A DNA stretch of 64,000 nt from positions 1-64,000 of the forward strand of contig NZ_WJNG01000007.1 in the NCBI RefSeq assembly GCF_009649745.1. The letters run 5' to 3'. This document shows, one piece after another, positions 29,929 through 38,972 of the stretch. Position 1 is the first letter of the stretch, and each line of letters begins with the position of its first letter. Under the pieces are notes generated by a model. That model was not told the DNA's origin. It saw only the letters and a list, made by a program, of their open reading frames with translations, and made no database searches. Origin of the DNA: Aquibacillus halophilus. GTDB lineage: Bacteria > Bacillota > Bacilli > Bacillales > Amphibacillaceae. The position numbers and the translations under genes were made by a program.

Positions 29929-30176
29929 GCTATTAAGTATAGATAATACACCTTCAACTTTATATTAAAAATCTCCAAGTTCAGTATTTATTAACTGATT
30001 TACCTCAATTACTAATATTTCCCTCAGTATTTGGTATAATGAAAGGTAAAATGAATGTTGATATGGTTGAAATGGTATATAATGAAAATTGTCGAACCAT
30101 TGCAGAAAAAAAATTTGTATCGTATGATAATTGAAAAGTAGATTAAAGAGAATAGAATTTAGGAGGTAGGATTGTT

Positions 30177-31172
30177 ATGAATATAACAATATATGATGTA
30201 GCTAGAGAAGCAAATGTGTCTATGGCTACTGTTTCTCGGGTAGTCAACGGAAATCCAAATGTGAAACCAGCTACAAGAAAAAAAGTGTTAAATACAATTG
30301 AACGTTTGGGGTATCGACCAAATGCAGTAGCAAGAGGTTTAGCAAGTAAGAAGACCACTACTGTTGGGGTTATTATCCCTGATATATCAAGTATTTTCTT
30401 CTCTGAATTGGCAAGGGGAATTGATGATATAGCAACAATGTATAAGTACAATATTATATTAAGTAATTCAGATCAAAATAAAGATAAAGAGTTTCAACTC
30501 ATTAATACAATGTTAGAAAAACAAGTTGATGGAATTGTCTTCATGGGTGGGAAAATCACCGATGAACATGTGCATCAATTAAAAAGTTCACCGGTACCAG
30601 TTGCCTTGGCGGCAACAGTTGATCCAACTAAATCAATCCCTTCCGTAAACATTGATTATGAAGCAGCAGCTTATGAGGCAACGAAACTACTTACAGACAA
30701 TGGAACAAAACATCCTGCATTCATTTCAGGTCATGAAGATACAGAAATAAATAATCAAAAATATCGAGGTTATTTACGTGCTCTACAAGAAAATCAACAA
30801 GAATTACAGGATCAATTAATTGTAAAAGGTGATTATACTTACGACTCCGGGATTGAGGCTGTTGAACAATTGTTAGCACTTGATAACAGACCAACTGCTA
30901 TTTTTGTTGCTTCAGATGAAATGGCCTTAGGGGTTATTCACGGAATCCAAGATAGTGGATTAAGCGTGCCTAACGATATAGAGGTATTCGGGTTCGATAA
31001 CACAAGACTAGCAACTATGGTTCGTCCTACATTATCAACAATTGTGCAACCCATGTATGATATAGGCGCGGTTGCTATGAGGCTATTGACTAAATATATG
31101 AATAAGGAAGAGGTTGAAAATCAAAACGTTATTTTACCTCACCGAATTATTGAAAGAAACTCAACAAAATAA
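30177..31172 (+). CDS. ccpA: Catabolite control protein A
   Basis: A 331-residue LacI/GalR-type regulator. The DNA-binding domain is residues 2-60 ([21 protein letters not shown], then the hinge helix [12 protein letters not shown]). A periplasmic-binding-like core follows ([36 protein letters not shown]). With HPr-Ser-P it binds cre sites to repress or activate carbon genes. Candidate sites appear at acuABC and ackA in this window. GGAGGT precedes the ATG. Its position between aroA and motPS supports CcpA over other LacI members. Confidence 0.93.
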   Translation: MNITIYDVAREANVSMATVSRVVNGNPNVKPATRKKVLNTIERLGYRPNAVARGLASKKTTTVGVIIPDISSIFFSELARGIDDIATMYKYNIILSNSDQNKDKEFQLINTMLEKQVDGIVFMGGKITDEHVHQLKSSPVPVALAATVDPTKSIPSVNIDYEAAAYEATKLLTDNGTKHPAFISGHEDTEINNQKYRGYLRALQENQQELQDQLIVKGDYTYDSGIEAVEQLLALDNRPTAIFVASDEMALGVIHGIQDSGLSVPNDIEVFGFDNTRLATMVRPTLSTIVQPMYDIGAVAMRLLTKYMNKEEVENQNVILPHRIIERNSTK

Positions 31173-31276
31173 AGAATATGCCGATACTAAATATAGAGAC
31201 AAACTTATTTTTTATAACAAATCATTGGTCCATCATTCTTTTTGACTAGGTTTGTTCATTGTTAGGGAGAGAGAGT

Positions 31277-32101
31277 ATGAAAAAAAGAGACATATTGACT
31301 CCAATTGGTATTACACTAGGTTTTGTCATGCTTATGTTTGGTATTCTTTCGAGTGGTGGAAGCGGAGGTTTTCTTTCCTTTTTACAGATTTCCTCAATAT
31401 TGATTGTTATTGGGGGACTTTTTGCAGCATTACTTATTAACTTTAATTTGGATCAAATTAAATTAACGCGTCACGTTATAATGGAAGCATTTAATAAGAA
31501 TGAACAAAATCTATATGAGTTGATAGAATTATTTGTACGACTTTCTGAAAGGGCACGGAGAGAAGGTTTATTAGCACTAGAGAACGAACTAGATAGTGTG
31601 ACGGATCCTTTTATTAATAAGGGAGTCTTACTAGCAATTGATGGAATTGAACCGGAAGTAATTAATGACATTATGAGTGCGGAAATTACGGCTATGGAGG
31701 AAAGACATCAAAAAGGTAGAGCAATACTAGAAAAAGCCGGAGAATACGCCCCAGCTTGGGGAATGATTGGTACTCTAATTGGTTTAGTTTTAATGTTAAA
31801 CAATTTAACAGATCCGACGACATTAGGCCCCAATATGGCTGTTGCATTGCTGACTACTTTTTACGGAACAGTACTAGCAAATCTAGTATTTATTCCAATG
31901 GCAGGGAAACTTGAAATTAAGACAAATGAAGAAGTATTTTTAAAGCAGATTGTAATTGAAGGCGTTATTGGTGTTCAATCAGGGCAAAATCCAAGAATAT
32001 TAAAAGAGAAATTGAGTGCCTTTTTATCAAAAGAGATGAAGCAACGAGATTTGGAAGAGCAAGATGGGGAGTACACGGAGGAGACAATCAATGAAGCTTA
32101 G
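31277..32101 (+). CDS. motP: Flagellar motor stator protein MotP (Na+ type)
   Basis: A 274-residue MotA-family membrane protein with four membrane segments: about residues 7-25, 30-50, 150-172 and 180-202. The conserved GMIGTLIGLVLMLNNL and TTFYGTVLANLVFIPMAGKL segments form the channel side. In B. subtilis the copy next to ccpA is MotP, the Na+-driven partner of MotS. GGGAGAGAG precedes the ATG at 31277, whereas the frame opens 18 bases earlier at a TTG. It overlaps motS by 11 bases, giving translational coupling. Confidence 0.9.
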   Translation: MKKRDILTPIGITLGFVMLMFGILSSGGSGGFLSFLQISSILIVIGGLFAALLINFNLDQIKLTRHVIMEAFNKNEQNLYELIELFVRLSERARREGLLALENELDSVTDPFINKGVLLAIDGIEPEVINDIMSAEITAMEERHQKGRAILEKAGEYAPAWGMIGTLIGLVLMLNNLTDPTTLGPNMAVALLTTFYGTVLANLVFIPMAGKLEIKTNEEVFLKQIVIEGVIGVQSGQNPRILKEKLSAFLSKEMKQRDLEEQDGEYTEETINEA

Positions 32102-32870
32102 AAGGAAGAAGCCGATTGATAAAGGTTCTCCGAAATGGATGGTTACATACGCTGATATGGTAACTTTAATTCTAGTATTTTTTATATTACTTTTTTCCAT
32201 GTCGCAAATTGATTTAGTGAAATTTCAGGCAGTTTCTGAGTCATTTCGAAACCGTATGATTTTCGATTCTTATCCATCACCTCTCCCAATGGAAAACCCT
32301 ACGGAGCATACTGAAGTTCAAAAGAAAAAAGAAGGTTCGATTGAACATAAAAATGCACCGGAGGAAGTTAGTCAAAAAGAAGATAACCAAACAGATAGTC
32401 AACAACAAGATTCCTTGGACAATTTGTTACAAGAGGTAGAGGCTTTTTTGGACGAAAACCAATTAAATAATGTTATAAGCGCCAACCGTACAGACGAGGG
32501 CGTGGTCTTAATTTTACAAGAAAAAGTGTTATTTGAGTCCGCCGAGGTCGAAATCCTTGATATTGGAAAACCTTTCTTAGATAAAATTGGAACTTTATTA
32601 ACTAATGTTCCAAATCAGGTAAGAGTAGAGGGACACACGGATAATCGTCCAATTTCTAGTTACCGATTTCCTTCAAACTGGGAGTTATCGAGTGCCAGAG
32701 CAAGCAGTGTAATCCGACATGTGATTGAAAATAGTAATATTGATCCTACTCGTTTTATTGCTGCAGGATATGGGGACACACGTCCTTTAGTTGAAAACAA
32801 TTCATCTGAAAACTGGAGTAAAAACAGAAGAGTAGAATTTGTGATTTTAGAATTAGATAATAACAATTAA
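32091..32870 (+). CDS. motS: Flagellar motor stator protein MotS (Na+ type)
   Basis: A 259-residue MotB-family protein. A single membrane segment (about residues 23-41) begins with the essential ion-carrying Asp22 in TYADMVTLILVFF. A Glu/Gln-rich linker runs from about 65 to 115. A C-terminal OmpA-like domain binds peptidoglycan (VEGHTDNRPI; NWELSSARASSVIRHV; AAGYGDTRP). GGAGGAG lies inside the end of motP. Together with MotP it forms the stator; the assignment to Na+ use rests on gene position and family. Confidence 0.9.
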   Translation: MKLRRKKPIDKGSPKWMVTYADMVTLILVFFILLFSMSQIDLVKFQAVSESFRNRMIFDSYPSPLPMENPTEHTEVQKKKEGSIEHKNAPEEVSQKEDNQTDSQQQDSLDNLLQEVEAFLDENQLNNVISANRTDEGVVLILQEKVLFESAEVEILDIGKPFLDKIGTLLTNVPNQVRVEGHTDNRPISSYRFPSNWELSSARASSVIRHVIENSNIDPTRFIAAGYGDTRPLVENNSSENWSKNRRVEFVILELDNNN

Positions 32871-32904
32871 AAAGCTCCCTTAAAATTCATGAGGGAGCTT
32901 TTTA
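32868..32904. terminator. Bidirectional terminator between motS and acuC
   Basis: Stem AAAAAGCTCCCT / AGGGAGCTTTTT with an 11-base loop; A and T runs flank both arms. Confidence 0.92.
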
Positions 32905-32960
32905 CTGTTTTTTATTTGCAGACATATTGTAACATGCATTAAGCTAACATTTTGATTAGC

Positions 32961-34136
32961 CTATTTACTGAATTTCATTTTATTCCTTGTAAACTGAAGA
33001 GCCTTTTCTAACATTTTACTATTCTTTTCGGAAATTTCGGCTTTTCTAGGTATAGATTTGTAAATTCCTTCATGATCATGCCAAGAATCAGGCAATTTAA
33101 CTGGTGCTTCTGTTTGCCATTTTGAAATCCATTCCATTGGCAAATTACCAGTAAAGATACTATTCGTTGTCATTACGTTCCAAATTTGCGCCCATGCTCT
33201 TGGAACGACACGCCAAATGTCATAACCTCCACCACCTAGTGCAATCCATTTTCCATTGCAGTATTTGTGAGCTAATTCATGAGCTAATAGTGGTATATAC
33301 TCAAAAGTCTTCATAGTTGAAGATAAATGTGTTAACGGATCGAGACAATGAGCATCTGCACCATTTTGTGTCACAATTACATCCGGTTTGAAATACTCCA
33401 TAACTTCTCTAAAAGAAGATTCATAGACATCTATGAAAGATTCATCTTCTGTGAAGGCATCGATAGGTAAATTAAATGAATAGCCATATCCAGATTTTAA
33501 ACCACGCTCATTTGTATTCCCCGTTCCAGGGAACAAATACCTCCCGGTTTCGTGTATAGACAGTGTGCACACCTCAGAATCATCGTAGAAGGCCCATTGC
33601 ACTCCATCACCATGATGTGCATCGGTGTCTACATATAATACTCTTAAATTATATTTTTCCCGGATGTATTTAATGGCAATAGCTCCGTCATTGTAAATAC
33701 AAAAACCAGAAGCTTTTCGTTCGAACCCATGATGGAGGCCACCTCCTAAATTAAGAGCGTGCTTTGATTTACCCTCTAGCACTGAGTCTACTGCAGTAAG
33801 GGTTGCTCCAACAAGCAGTGAGGCTGCATCATGCATATTAGGAAATATTGGTGTGTCTTCTGTTCCCAGGCCATATTTTAGTTCATCATCATCGGTTAAT
33901 TCATCAACACTTGCTCTTTTAACAGCATCGATGTAACTTGGATCATGAAATAGCATTAGCTCCTCATCAGTTGCTTTACGTGGCATTAAGATTTGTGATT
34001 GATTTAGTGTATTCTCCATTTCTAATAAATCTTTAGTCATAGCTACTCGAATTTGATTAAAGGGGTGATCAGCACTAAACCTATATTTTTCGAAGTCTTT
34101 GGAATAAACAAATGCTGAATGACAATTGGTAGTCAT
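32961..34136 (-). CDS. acuC: Acetoin utilisation protein AcuC, lysine deacetylase
   Basis: A 391-residue zinc-dependent deacetylase of the class I HDAC family. The active-site features are the HH pair (GGGLHHG), DTDAHHGDGVQWAFYDD with metal ligands, TQNGADAHCLDPL, and GGGYDIWRVVPRAWAQIW near the C-terminus. In B. subtilis AcuC removes the acetyl group that AcuA puts on acetyl-CoA synthetase and so reactivates it. Its ATG overlaps the acuB stop by four bases. It is the last gene of acuABC and shares a terminator with motS. Confidence 0.92.
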   Translation of the reverse strand: MTTNCHSAFVYSKDFEKYRFSADHPFNQIRVAMTKDLLEMENTLNQSQILMPRKATDEELMLFHDPSYIDAVKRASVDELTDDDELKYGLGTEDTPIFPNMHDAASLLVGATLTAVDSVLEGKSKHALNLGGGLHHGFERKASGFCIYNDGAIAIKYIREKYNLRVLYVDTDAHHGDGVQWAFYDDSEVCTLSIHETGRYLFPGTGNTNERGLKSGYGYSFNLPIDAFTEDESFIDVYESSFREVMEYFKPDVIVTQNGADAHCLDPLTHLSSTMKTFEYIPLLAHELAHKYCNGKWIALGGGGYDIWRVVPRAWAQIWNVMTTNSIFTGNLPMEWISKWQTEAPVKLPDSWHDHEGIYKSIPRKAEISEKNSKMLEKALQFTRNKMKFSK

Positions 34137-34780
34137 AGTTCACTCTCCGAAGTATTAGGCCATAACACTTCAAAATTCTCTGCTTTTAAGTCATTAATTA
34201 TTGGGAGCGGATTCATTGTTTGGACTCTGAAAACTAGTACCTTGAAGTGCGAATCAGTCTTATATGGGTATATTAGGACCGATGTAATTTGAACTTTTCT
34301 TTTTCCGAAAATAGCAGTGACCTCTGGTAAAATACCAATTTTGTTAGGAACCTTAATTTCAATTTGGGAACTTTGAACATGAGTTCCTGTCAATTGTATT
34401 AATGTGTAAAGCATATCTTTTTCGGTAACGATTCCTACTAATCTATCATTTTGTACGACTGGTACACAAGCAAATTCTTCTTCGTAAAAAATAGCTGCAA
34501 TTTCTTCTACAAAATCCAGCGGATGAACCGTAACTACAGGATGGGTCATAATACTTTTAATGGGATTCTTTAACTCTTCTGAGTCTACTTGTTTAGAAAA
34601 GATGGAAGGACTTGCATCTCTAACATCGCGATCAGAGACAATCCCAATAACTCGATTATCCTCATCAACAATCGGTAAGTGTCTAATATGATTGTCAGTC
34701 AATAGCTTTAATGCTTCTGATATAGGAGCTTCAGGTGAGAGTGTAATTACGCTGGTTTTCATTATCTCTTTTACTAACAT
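34133..34780 (-). CDS. acuB: AcuB, CBS-pair and ACT domain protein
   Basis: A 215-residue cytosolic protein. Two CBS motifs fill residues about 1-60 and 75-132 (HLPIVDEDNRVIGIVSDRDVRD; ACVPVVQNDRLVGIVTEKDML). An ACT-like domain follows from about 140 (IEIKVPNKIGILPEVTAIF). CBS pairs bind adenine nucleotides, so it may sense energy state for the AcuA/AcuC pair; its molecular role is not established. One base separates it from acuA and it overlaps acuC by four bases. Confidence 0.9.
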   Translation of the reverse strand: MLVKEIMKTSVITLSPEAPISEALKLLTDNHIRHLPIVDEDNRVIGIVSDRDVRDASPSIFSKQVDSEELKNPIKSIMTHPVVTVHPLDFVEEIAAIFYEEEFACVPVVQNDRLVGIVTEKDMLYTLIQLTGTHVQSSQIEIKVPNKIGILPEVTAIFGKRKVQITSVLIYPYKTDSHFKVLVFRVQTMNPLPIINDLKAENFEVLWPNTSESEL

Positions 34781-34781
34781 T

Positions 34782-35432
34782 CTAAAACCCCTTTCTGGAA
34801 CGAAATTTTTCGCGATCTAAAAAGCGCAAACGGTCAAATGTATCAATTGATGACTTAGGTACATTCTCGCCAATTCTAACCATTAGGCAATTCGCAGGGT
34901 GCGAGATTATTTCTGGGTCATCCGTTGGGGCAGGGGTTAATCCACCTGCACTCATCATTTTCTCCATTATCTTTCGGTAGTTCCACACACTTAACTGTGT
35001 TTCCTTAAGGTCCCAATGCCAATAATACTCTGTTGATATAATGATGTAGTTCTCCATCATCTTATCCATCATTGATAATCTGATTAATTCAGAACCAAGT
35101 TTATACCCTCGGAATGTAGGTGCAATTTCTATAGCACCTAGCTCTAATAGATCTTCCATATTGAAATGAGACCATCTTTCCAGAGGATCTGGAAATAGAT
35201 AAGTTACATAACCAATTATTGTATCATCTGTCCGGGCAATCAATATTCGTCCTTCTTCTAGATCCGCAATTTGTTTAACTGCTTCAAACTGTTTATTTGA
35301 AGGACGAAAACTCCCGAGCTTTTCATGAAACCCATACTTCTTTAGTTCCGTTGAAGATAGAGGTCCTTCAATGATAATTGAACTTGAATCAGTTTGAATC
35401 TCCATGGAATGATAGGTTTTTATATGTTGCAT
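34782..35432 (-). CDS. acuA: Protein lysine acetyltransferase AcuA
   Basis: A 216-residue GNAT-fold acetyltransferase. The acetyl-CoA-binding segment is IEIAPTFRGYKLGSELIRLS (around residues 104-123, in the frame starting at the ATG). In B. subtilis it inactivates acetyl-CoA synthetase by acetylating a lysine. The frame opens at a TTG at 35447, but GGGGGTG lies six bases before the ATG at 35432, which I take as the start. It is the first gene of the acuABC operon, with a sigma-A promoter and cre box upstream. The usual divergent neighbour acsA is missing. Confidence 0.9.
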   Translation of the reverse strand: MQHIKTYHSMEIQTDSSSIIIEGPLSSTELKKYGFHEKLGSFRPSNKQFEAVKQIADLEEGRILIARTDDTIIGYVTYLFPDPLERWSHFNMEDLLELGAIEIAPTFRGYKLGSELIRLSMMDKMMENYIIISTEYYWHWDLKETQLSVWNYRKIMEKMMSAGGLTPAPTDDPEIISHPANCLMVRIGENVPKSSIDTFDRLRFLDREKFRSRKGF

Positions 35433-35470
35433 TTCCAACACCCCCAATTTAACCGACGTTTGTTGGTTCC

Positions 35471-35508
35471 ATTATACAAGAATAGGAATGATGTTGTAAG
35501 CGATAATA
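35471..35508 (-). promoter_or_regulatory. acuABC promoter with overlapping cre box
   Basis: On the minus strand TTACAA (35499-35494), 17 bases, TATAAT (35476-35471) form a sigma-A promoter. The 14 bases 35495-35508 (TGTAAGCGATAATA on the plus strand) match the cre consensus TGWAANCGNTNWCA except for one position. They cover the -35 element, the geometry for repression by CcpA. Confidence 0.75.
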
Positions 35509-35550
35509 TAAGAAAATCCATATTAATTAAGCTTATATGAACGAAAATTT

Positions 35551-35586
35551 AATAACCTCTACCAGTTGATAGGTAGAGGTTATTTA
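35551..35586 (-). terminator. Terminator after the penicillin-binding protein gene
   Basis: Stem AATAACCTCTACC / GGTAGAGGTTATT, just downstream of the minus-strand gene ending at 35616. Confidence 0.85.
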
Positions 35587-35615
35587 TTATTTAAGCTATA
35601 GACTTAAGACTACTC

Positions 35616-38582
35616 TTAATTATTACTTCCATTTCCGCCATTTCCACCATTATCTCCGGAATCATTATCACCAGGATTTTCTGACTCTTCAGGTTCTTCT
35701 GGCTCTTCTGGCTCATCAGGTTTTGGTTTCTTAGGTTCTTTAGGTTCTTCTGGCTCTTTAGGTTCTTCAGGTTCCTCAGGTTCAGGCTCGCTGAAATCAC
35801 CGACTACTACCGTCTGAGAAGCTGCTGATTCTTGGCCAAAATAGTCTACTGCTACAATACGATACACTGCTTTACTCTCAGGTATATTAAAGTCTAATTC
35901 AGTAGTATTACCAATAAGGTTAAAGTTTGCATCAGGTTCGCTAGCTCTAAATATTCGATACCCCACAACATCTTTGCTAGCTGAACTGTTCCATCTAAGT
36001 GCATTACCCGATTTAGTTAATGAACTTGGTACTGCAGGATCTCGACCATCATTAGCGACTTCCTCCGTACTTGGTATCTCGATATCGGCCCACACCCCAC
36101 TAGCATTCCAAGGTATAAGGTCTGTGACATCACGTAACTTATCGTACTCCATTTCTTTCAACCATTCAGGATTAAAGGCTACTCCGTCTCCTTCGGTGAA
36201 TTCTTCTGGGGTGTTTTCACCCGCAACGACAGCTTCGCCATCCAACATTACGTAACGTCCTTTTATTAAACTATCATCACGTTTATTAGGAACGAATTTT
36301 GCGTTAAATAAATCTGACTGAACTAATCCAAGCTCTGAACACAAACTTGAAGGTAATAGACCAGACGTTACACAATAGGAACGTGATACAATCCCTCCTG
36401 GACGCTCAAAACGTTCACTAGGGGCCATCAATTCCGGATCAATTTCTGTAGCAGCATTAACTAGTTGCGCCCAGAATGAGACATTCCTAGTGCTGTATCC
36501 ATCAATTAATTGCATATTATGGTCATATCCCATCCAACTTCCGACTGTCACATTTGGATTTGTTGCGACGAACCATGTGTCATAGAAATCATTGGATGTA
36601 CCTGTTTTTCCTGCCCAATCAATATTTGGATTGGTAAGACTTCCTTTTACGCCAGCTGCTGTACCTCTACTTAAAACATCACGCATCATATCAATCATTA
36701 AATAGTTTGTTTGGGGAGAAAACACCTCAACAGGATCCTTGCTTTCATGCTGGTAAATAACTTCACCATCAACAGTTTCTATTTTTTCTATCATATAAGC
36801 GTCTGAAAACTTCCCATCATTACCAAAGGTTGAATAGGCATTGGTGTTTTCTTCAACTGTCACTCCATTGCGTACACTTCCAAGAGCAGTTGACAAATTA
36901 ACATGGTCATTATGATTTGCGTTCTTTACTAACCTATCAAAGCCCATTTTTTCAAGGTATTGTGCTGCTGGATCACTTCCTATAATTTTCGCATAGGTCT
37001 TTACAGCCGTAACGTTATGTGATTTATACAGAGCTTCTCTTGCAGAAACTAGCCCATAGTAGCGTCCTGTATAATTACCAGGAGTGTATCCGCCTGCAAA
37101 GGTTGTTTCTACGTCAGCAACAATAGACCCCGGTTGAACAGCTCCACTTTCCATTGCTGGTGCATACACTAGTAATGGCTTCATTGTACTACCATTTGGC
37201 CTAGGTGCATTAGTGGCATGGTTTAATTGCTCAGTTTCAAAACCTCTTCCACCAACAAAACTTATAATTTTCCCAGAAGTGTTATCAATTAGCATGCTAC
37301 CTACTTGAACAGGTTCAACTAACTGTTCCATTTCACCAGTTTCGGGATTCTCTACCATTACGACTTCATTTGTAGTTTTGTCCCTAACTACTTTATCTGG
37401 ACCGTAATTATTATAGTTCGCAGTGATTTCTTTCCATTTATCAAAAATCTCTTTGTTTATGGTTGAATGTACTTTATATCCATTTCTACCTAGTTGCCTT
37501 TCTGCAAGGATAGAATATTCTTCTTGCAGTGCTTCGTTATTCTCAAGATCTTCGTCTGAGTATCCATCTTCTTTCGCTAATATATCGGCAAGTACTTCCG
37601 TAGCTCTTTTCTTAATTTCATTTGTTAGGTATGGATATTCATCTAATGATGAAGGTATAGGCTCCGCGAAGTCTGCCACGATGTCATAATTAATTGCTTG
37701 GTCATACTGTTCTTGTGTAATATGTTCAGCACTCAACATCCGGCTTAATACCGATTTCATTCGGCTGAGACCCGGTTCAAGACCTTCTTCATCTTTTGGA
37801 GTCCCCCCGTTTAGAAACGGTGTGTAGTACGAAGGACTTTGTGGAAGTCCAGCAATAAAAGCTGCTTGGGCTAAATTAATGTCTTTTGCATCAACTCCAA
37901 ATATACCTTGAGCAGCTGTTTGAATACCTGCTATGTTTTGTCCATTTGCATTTCTACCAAAGGGAACAATATTTAAATAAGCTTCTAGTATTTCGTCTTT
38001 TTCGAAGAATCGTTCTACTCTCATTGCTAACAATATTTCTTTTGCCTTACGCTCAAAGGATACTTCATTTGTTAGTATTTGGTTTTTAATTAGTTGTTGG
38101 GTTAGAGTACTTCCCCCCGTTTTTATGTCTGAGTTGGATGCTTCCTGGTACACTGCACGTAATATTGCTTTTGGAACCACGCCATTATGTGTTTCAAAAT
38201 ATTCATCCTCTGTTGCAATAATTGCGTCTTTAACGAATTCGGAAACTTCATCAAGTTGAACTTCCTCGCGATATAAATCTGACCCAACATCACCCAAATA
38301 AATGTTATCGGCAAAATATAATTCTGAAGTTTCTTCATAGTTGTAAATATCTTCCTCCAGGCTTTCCTTGTCCCGGACTTGTTCGTCTTTTACAAGTGAG
38401 GCAAAATAACCTGCACCAACTCCACCACCGAAAAATAAACCGACTACTCCTATAATTATAAAAAATAGAATAATATTCCAAAGTACATCATACGTAATTC
38501 TATAGCTTTTTTGGAATATTCCTTTTTGCCACCATGTTTTAACTTTAGTGAAATATCTATGAATAAATTCTTTAAACTTCAT
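35616..38582 (-). CDS. Class A penicillin-binding protein (GT51 + transpeptidase + FN3)
   Basis: A 988-residue bifunctional cell-wall synthase. The TM segment is at about residues 34-60. The glycosyltransferase domain has EDEYFETHNG (catalytic Glu125) and GGSTLTQQ (156-163). The transpeptidase has STMK (Ser465 nucleophile), SHN (521) and KTGT (659). A fibronectin type III domain lies at about 848-928, then a 58-residue tail of Pro-Glu and Lys repeats ending in Asn-Gly-rich sequence. It polymerises and cross-links peptidoglycan outside the membrane. It occupies the place of acsA between acuA and tyrS. Confidence 0.92.
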   Translation of the reverse strand: MKFKEFIHRYFTKVKTWWQKGIFQKSYRITYDVLWNIILFFIIIGVVGLFFGGGVGAGYFASLVKDEQVRDKESLEEDIYNYEETSELYFADNIYLGDVGSDLYREEVQLDEVSEFVKDAIIATEDEYFETHNGVVPKAILRAVYQEASNSDIKTGGSTLTQQLIKNQILTNEVSFERKAKEILLAMRVERFFEKDEILEAYLNIVPFGRNANGQNIAGIQTAAQGIFGVDAKDINLAQAAFIAGLPQSPSYYTPFLNGGTPKDEEGLEPGLSRMKSVLSRMLSAEHITQEQYDQAINYDIVADFAEPIPSSLDEYPYLTNEIKKRATEVLADILAKEDGYSDEDLENNEALQEEYSILAERQLGRNGYKVHSTINKEIFDKWKEITANYNNYGPDKVVRDKTTNEVVMVENPETGEMEQLVEPVQVGSMLIDNTSGKIISFVGGRGFETEQLNHATNAPRPNGSTMKPLLVYAPAMESGAVQPGSIVADVETTFAGGYTPGNYTGRYYGLVSAREALYKSHNVTAVKTYAKIIGSDPAAQYLEKMGFDRLVKNANHNDHVNLSTALGSVRNGVTVEENTNAYSTFGNDGKFSDAYMIEKIETVDGEVIYQHESKDPVEVFSPQTNYLMIDMMRDVLSRGTAAGVKGSLTNPNIDWAGKTGTSNDFYDTWFVATNPNVTVGSWMGYDHNMQLIDGYSTRNVSFWAQLVNAATEIDPELMAPSERFERPGGIVSRSYCVTSGLLPSSLCSELGLVQSDLFNAKFVPNKRDDSLIKGRYVMLDGEAVVAGENTPEEFTEGDGVAFNPEWLKEMEYDKLRDVTDLIPWNASGVWADIEIPSTEEVANDGRDPAVPSSLTKSGNALRWNSSASKDVVGYRIFRASEPDANFNLIGNTTELDFNIPESKAVYRIVAVDYFGQESAASQTVVVGDFSEPEPEEPEEPKEPEEPKEPKKPKPDEPEEPEEPEESENPGDNDSGDNGGNGGNGSNN

Positions 38583-38654
38583 AATCAGACCTCCTAAATA
38601 TCAATCTATATTATAGCATAAACGTCAAATAAGTAGGGGATTGTTTAATACTTG

Positions 38655-38683
38655 TTGCAATAACTTAAAATATGTGATATTAA
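38655..38683 (+). promoter_or_regulatory. Candidate promoter of the tyrS T-box leader
   Basis: TTGCAA, 17 bases, TATTAA. Predicted transcription start near 38690 leaves a leader of about 280 bases before tyrS. Confidence 0.55.
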
Positions 38684-38689
38684 TGTAAC

Positions 38690-38933
38690 ACAATAATAAA
38701 CTAATAAGCGTTGAAAGATTGAAGTAATAAAGTAATTCCCTAATTCAGAGAGCTGGCGGTTGGTGCAAGTCAGAATACAATTACTTTATGAATTACGTTC
38801 TGGAGCTTCTTCTGTTAATTCAGAAGACGGTGGACCTCACCGTTATTTTCTTTAGTGGCAAAATTTTTATTTTTGCAACAAGGGTGGTACCGCGATTAAC
38901 CTCGCCCCTTTTTTTAGGGGGGAGTTTTTTTGT
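38690..38933 (+). ncRNA. T-box leader, tyrosine-specific
   Basis: The invariant T-box sequence AGGGTGGTACCGCG is at 38881-38894. Upstream is a Stem I with AGAGAGC and GGTTGGTGCAAG features, and a TAC (tyrosine) triplet at 38794-38796 just before the GGAGC closing strand; a second TAC at 38775 is the alternative specifier. A terminator CTCGCCCCT/AGGGGGGAG with a T-run ends at 38932. Uncharged tRNA-Tyr would pair with the leader and allow read-through into tyrS. Confidence 0.93.
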
Positions 38934-38972
38934 TTTGAATTAAAGGTTAATGAAAAATTAGGAGTGAAGACA

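Noticed and set aside
35690-35790. Short-period repeat considered as a CRISPR-like array
   Set aside because: The units are coding repeats (Pro-Glu/Lys) of the PBP tail, with no spacers.
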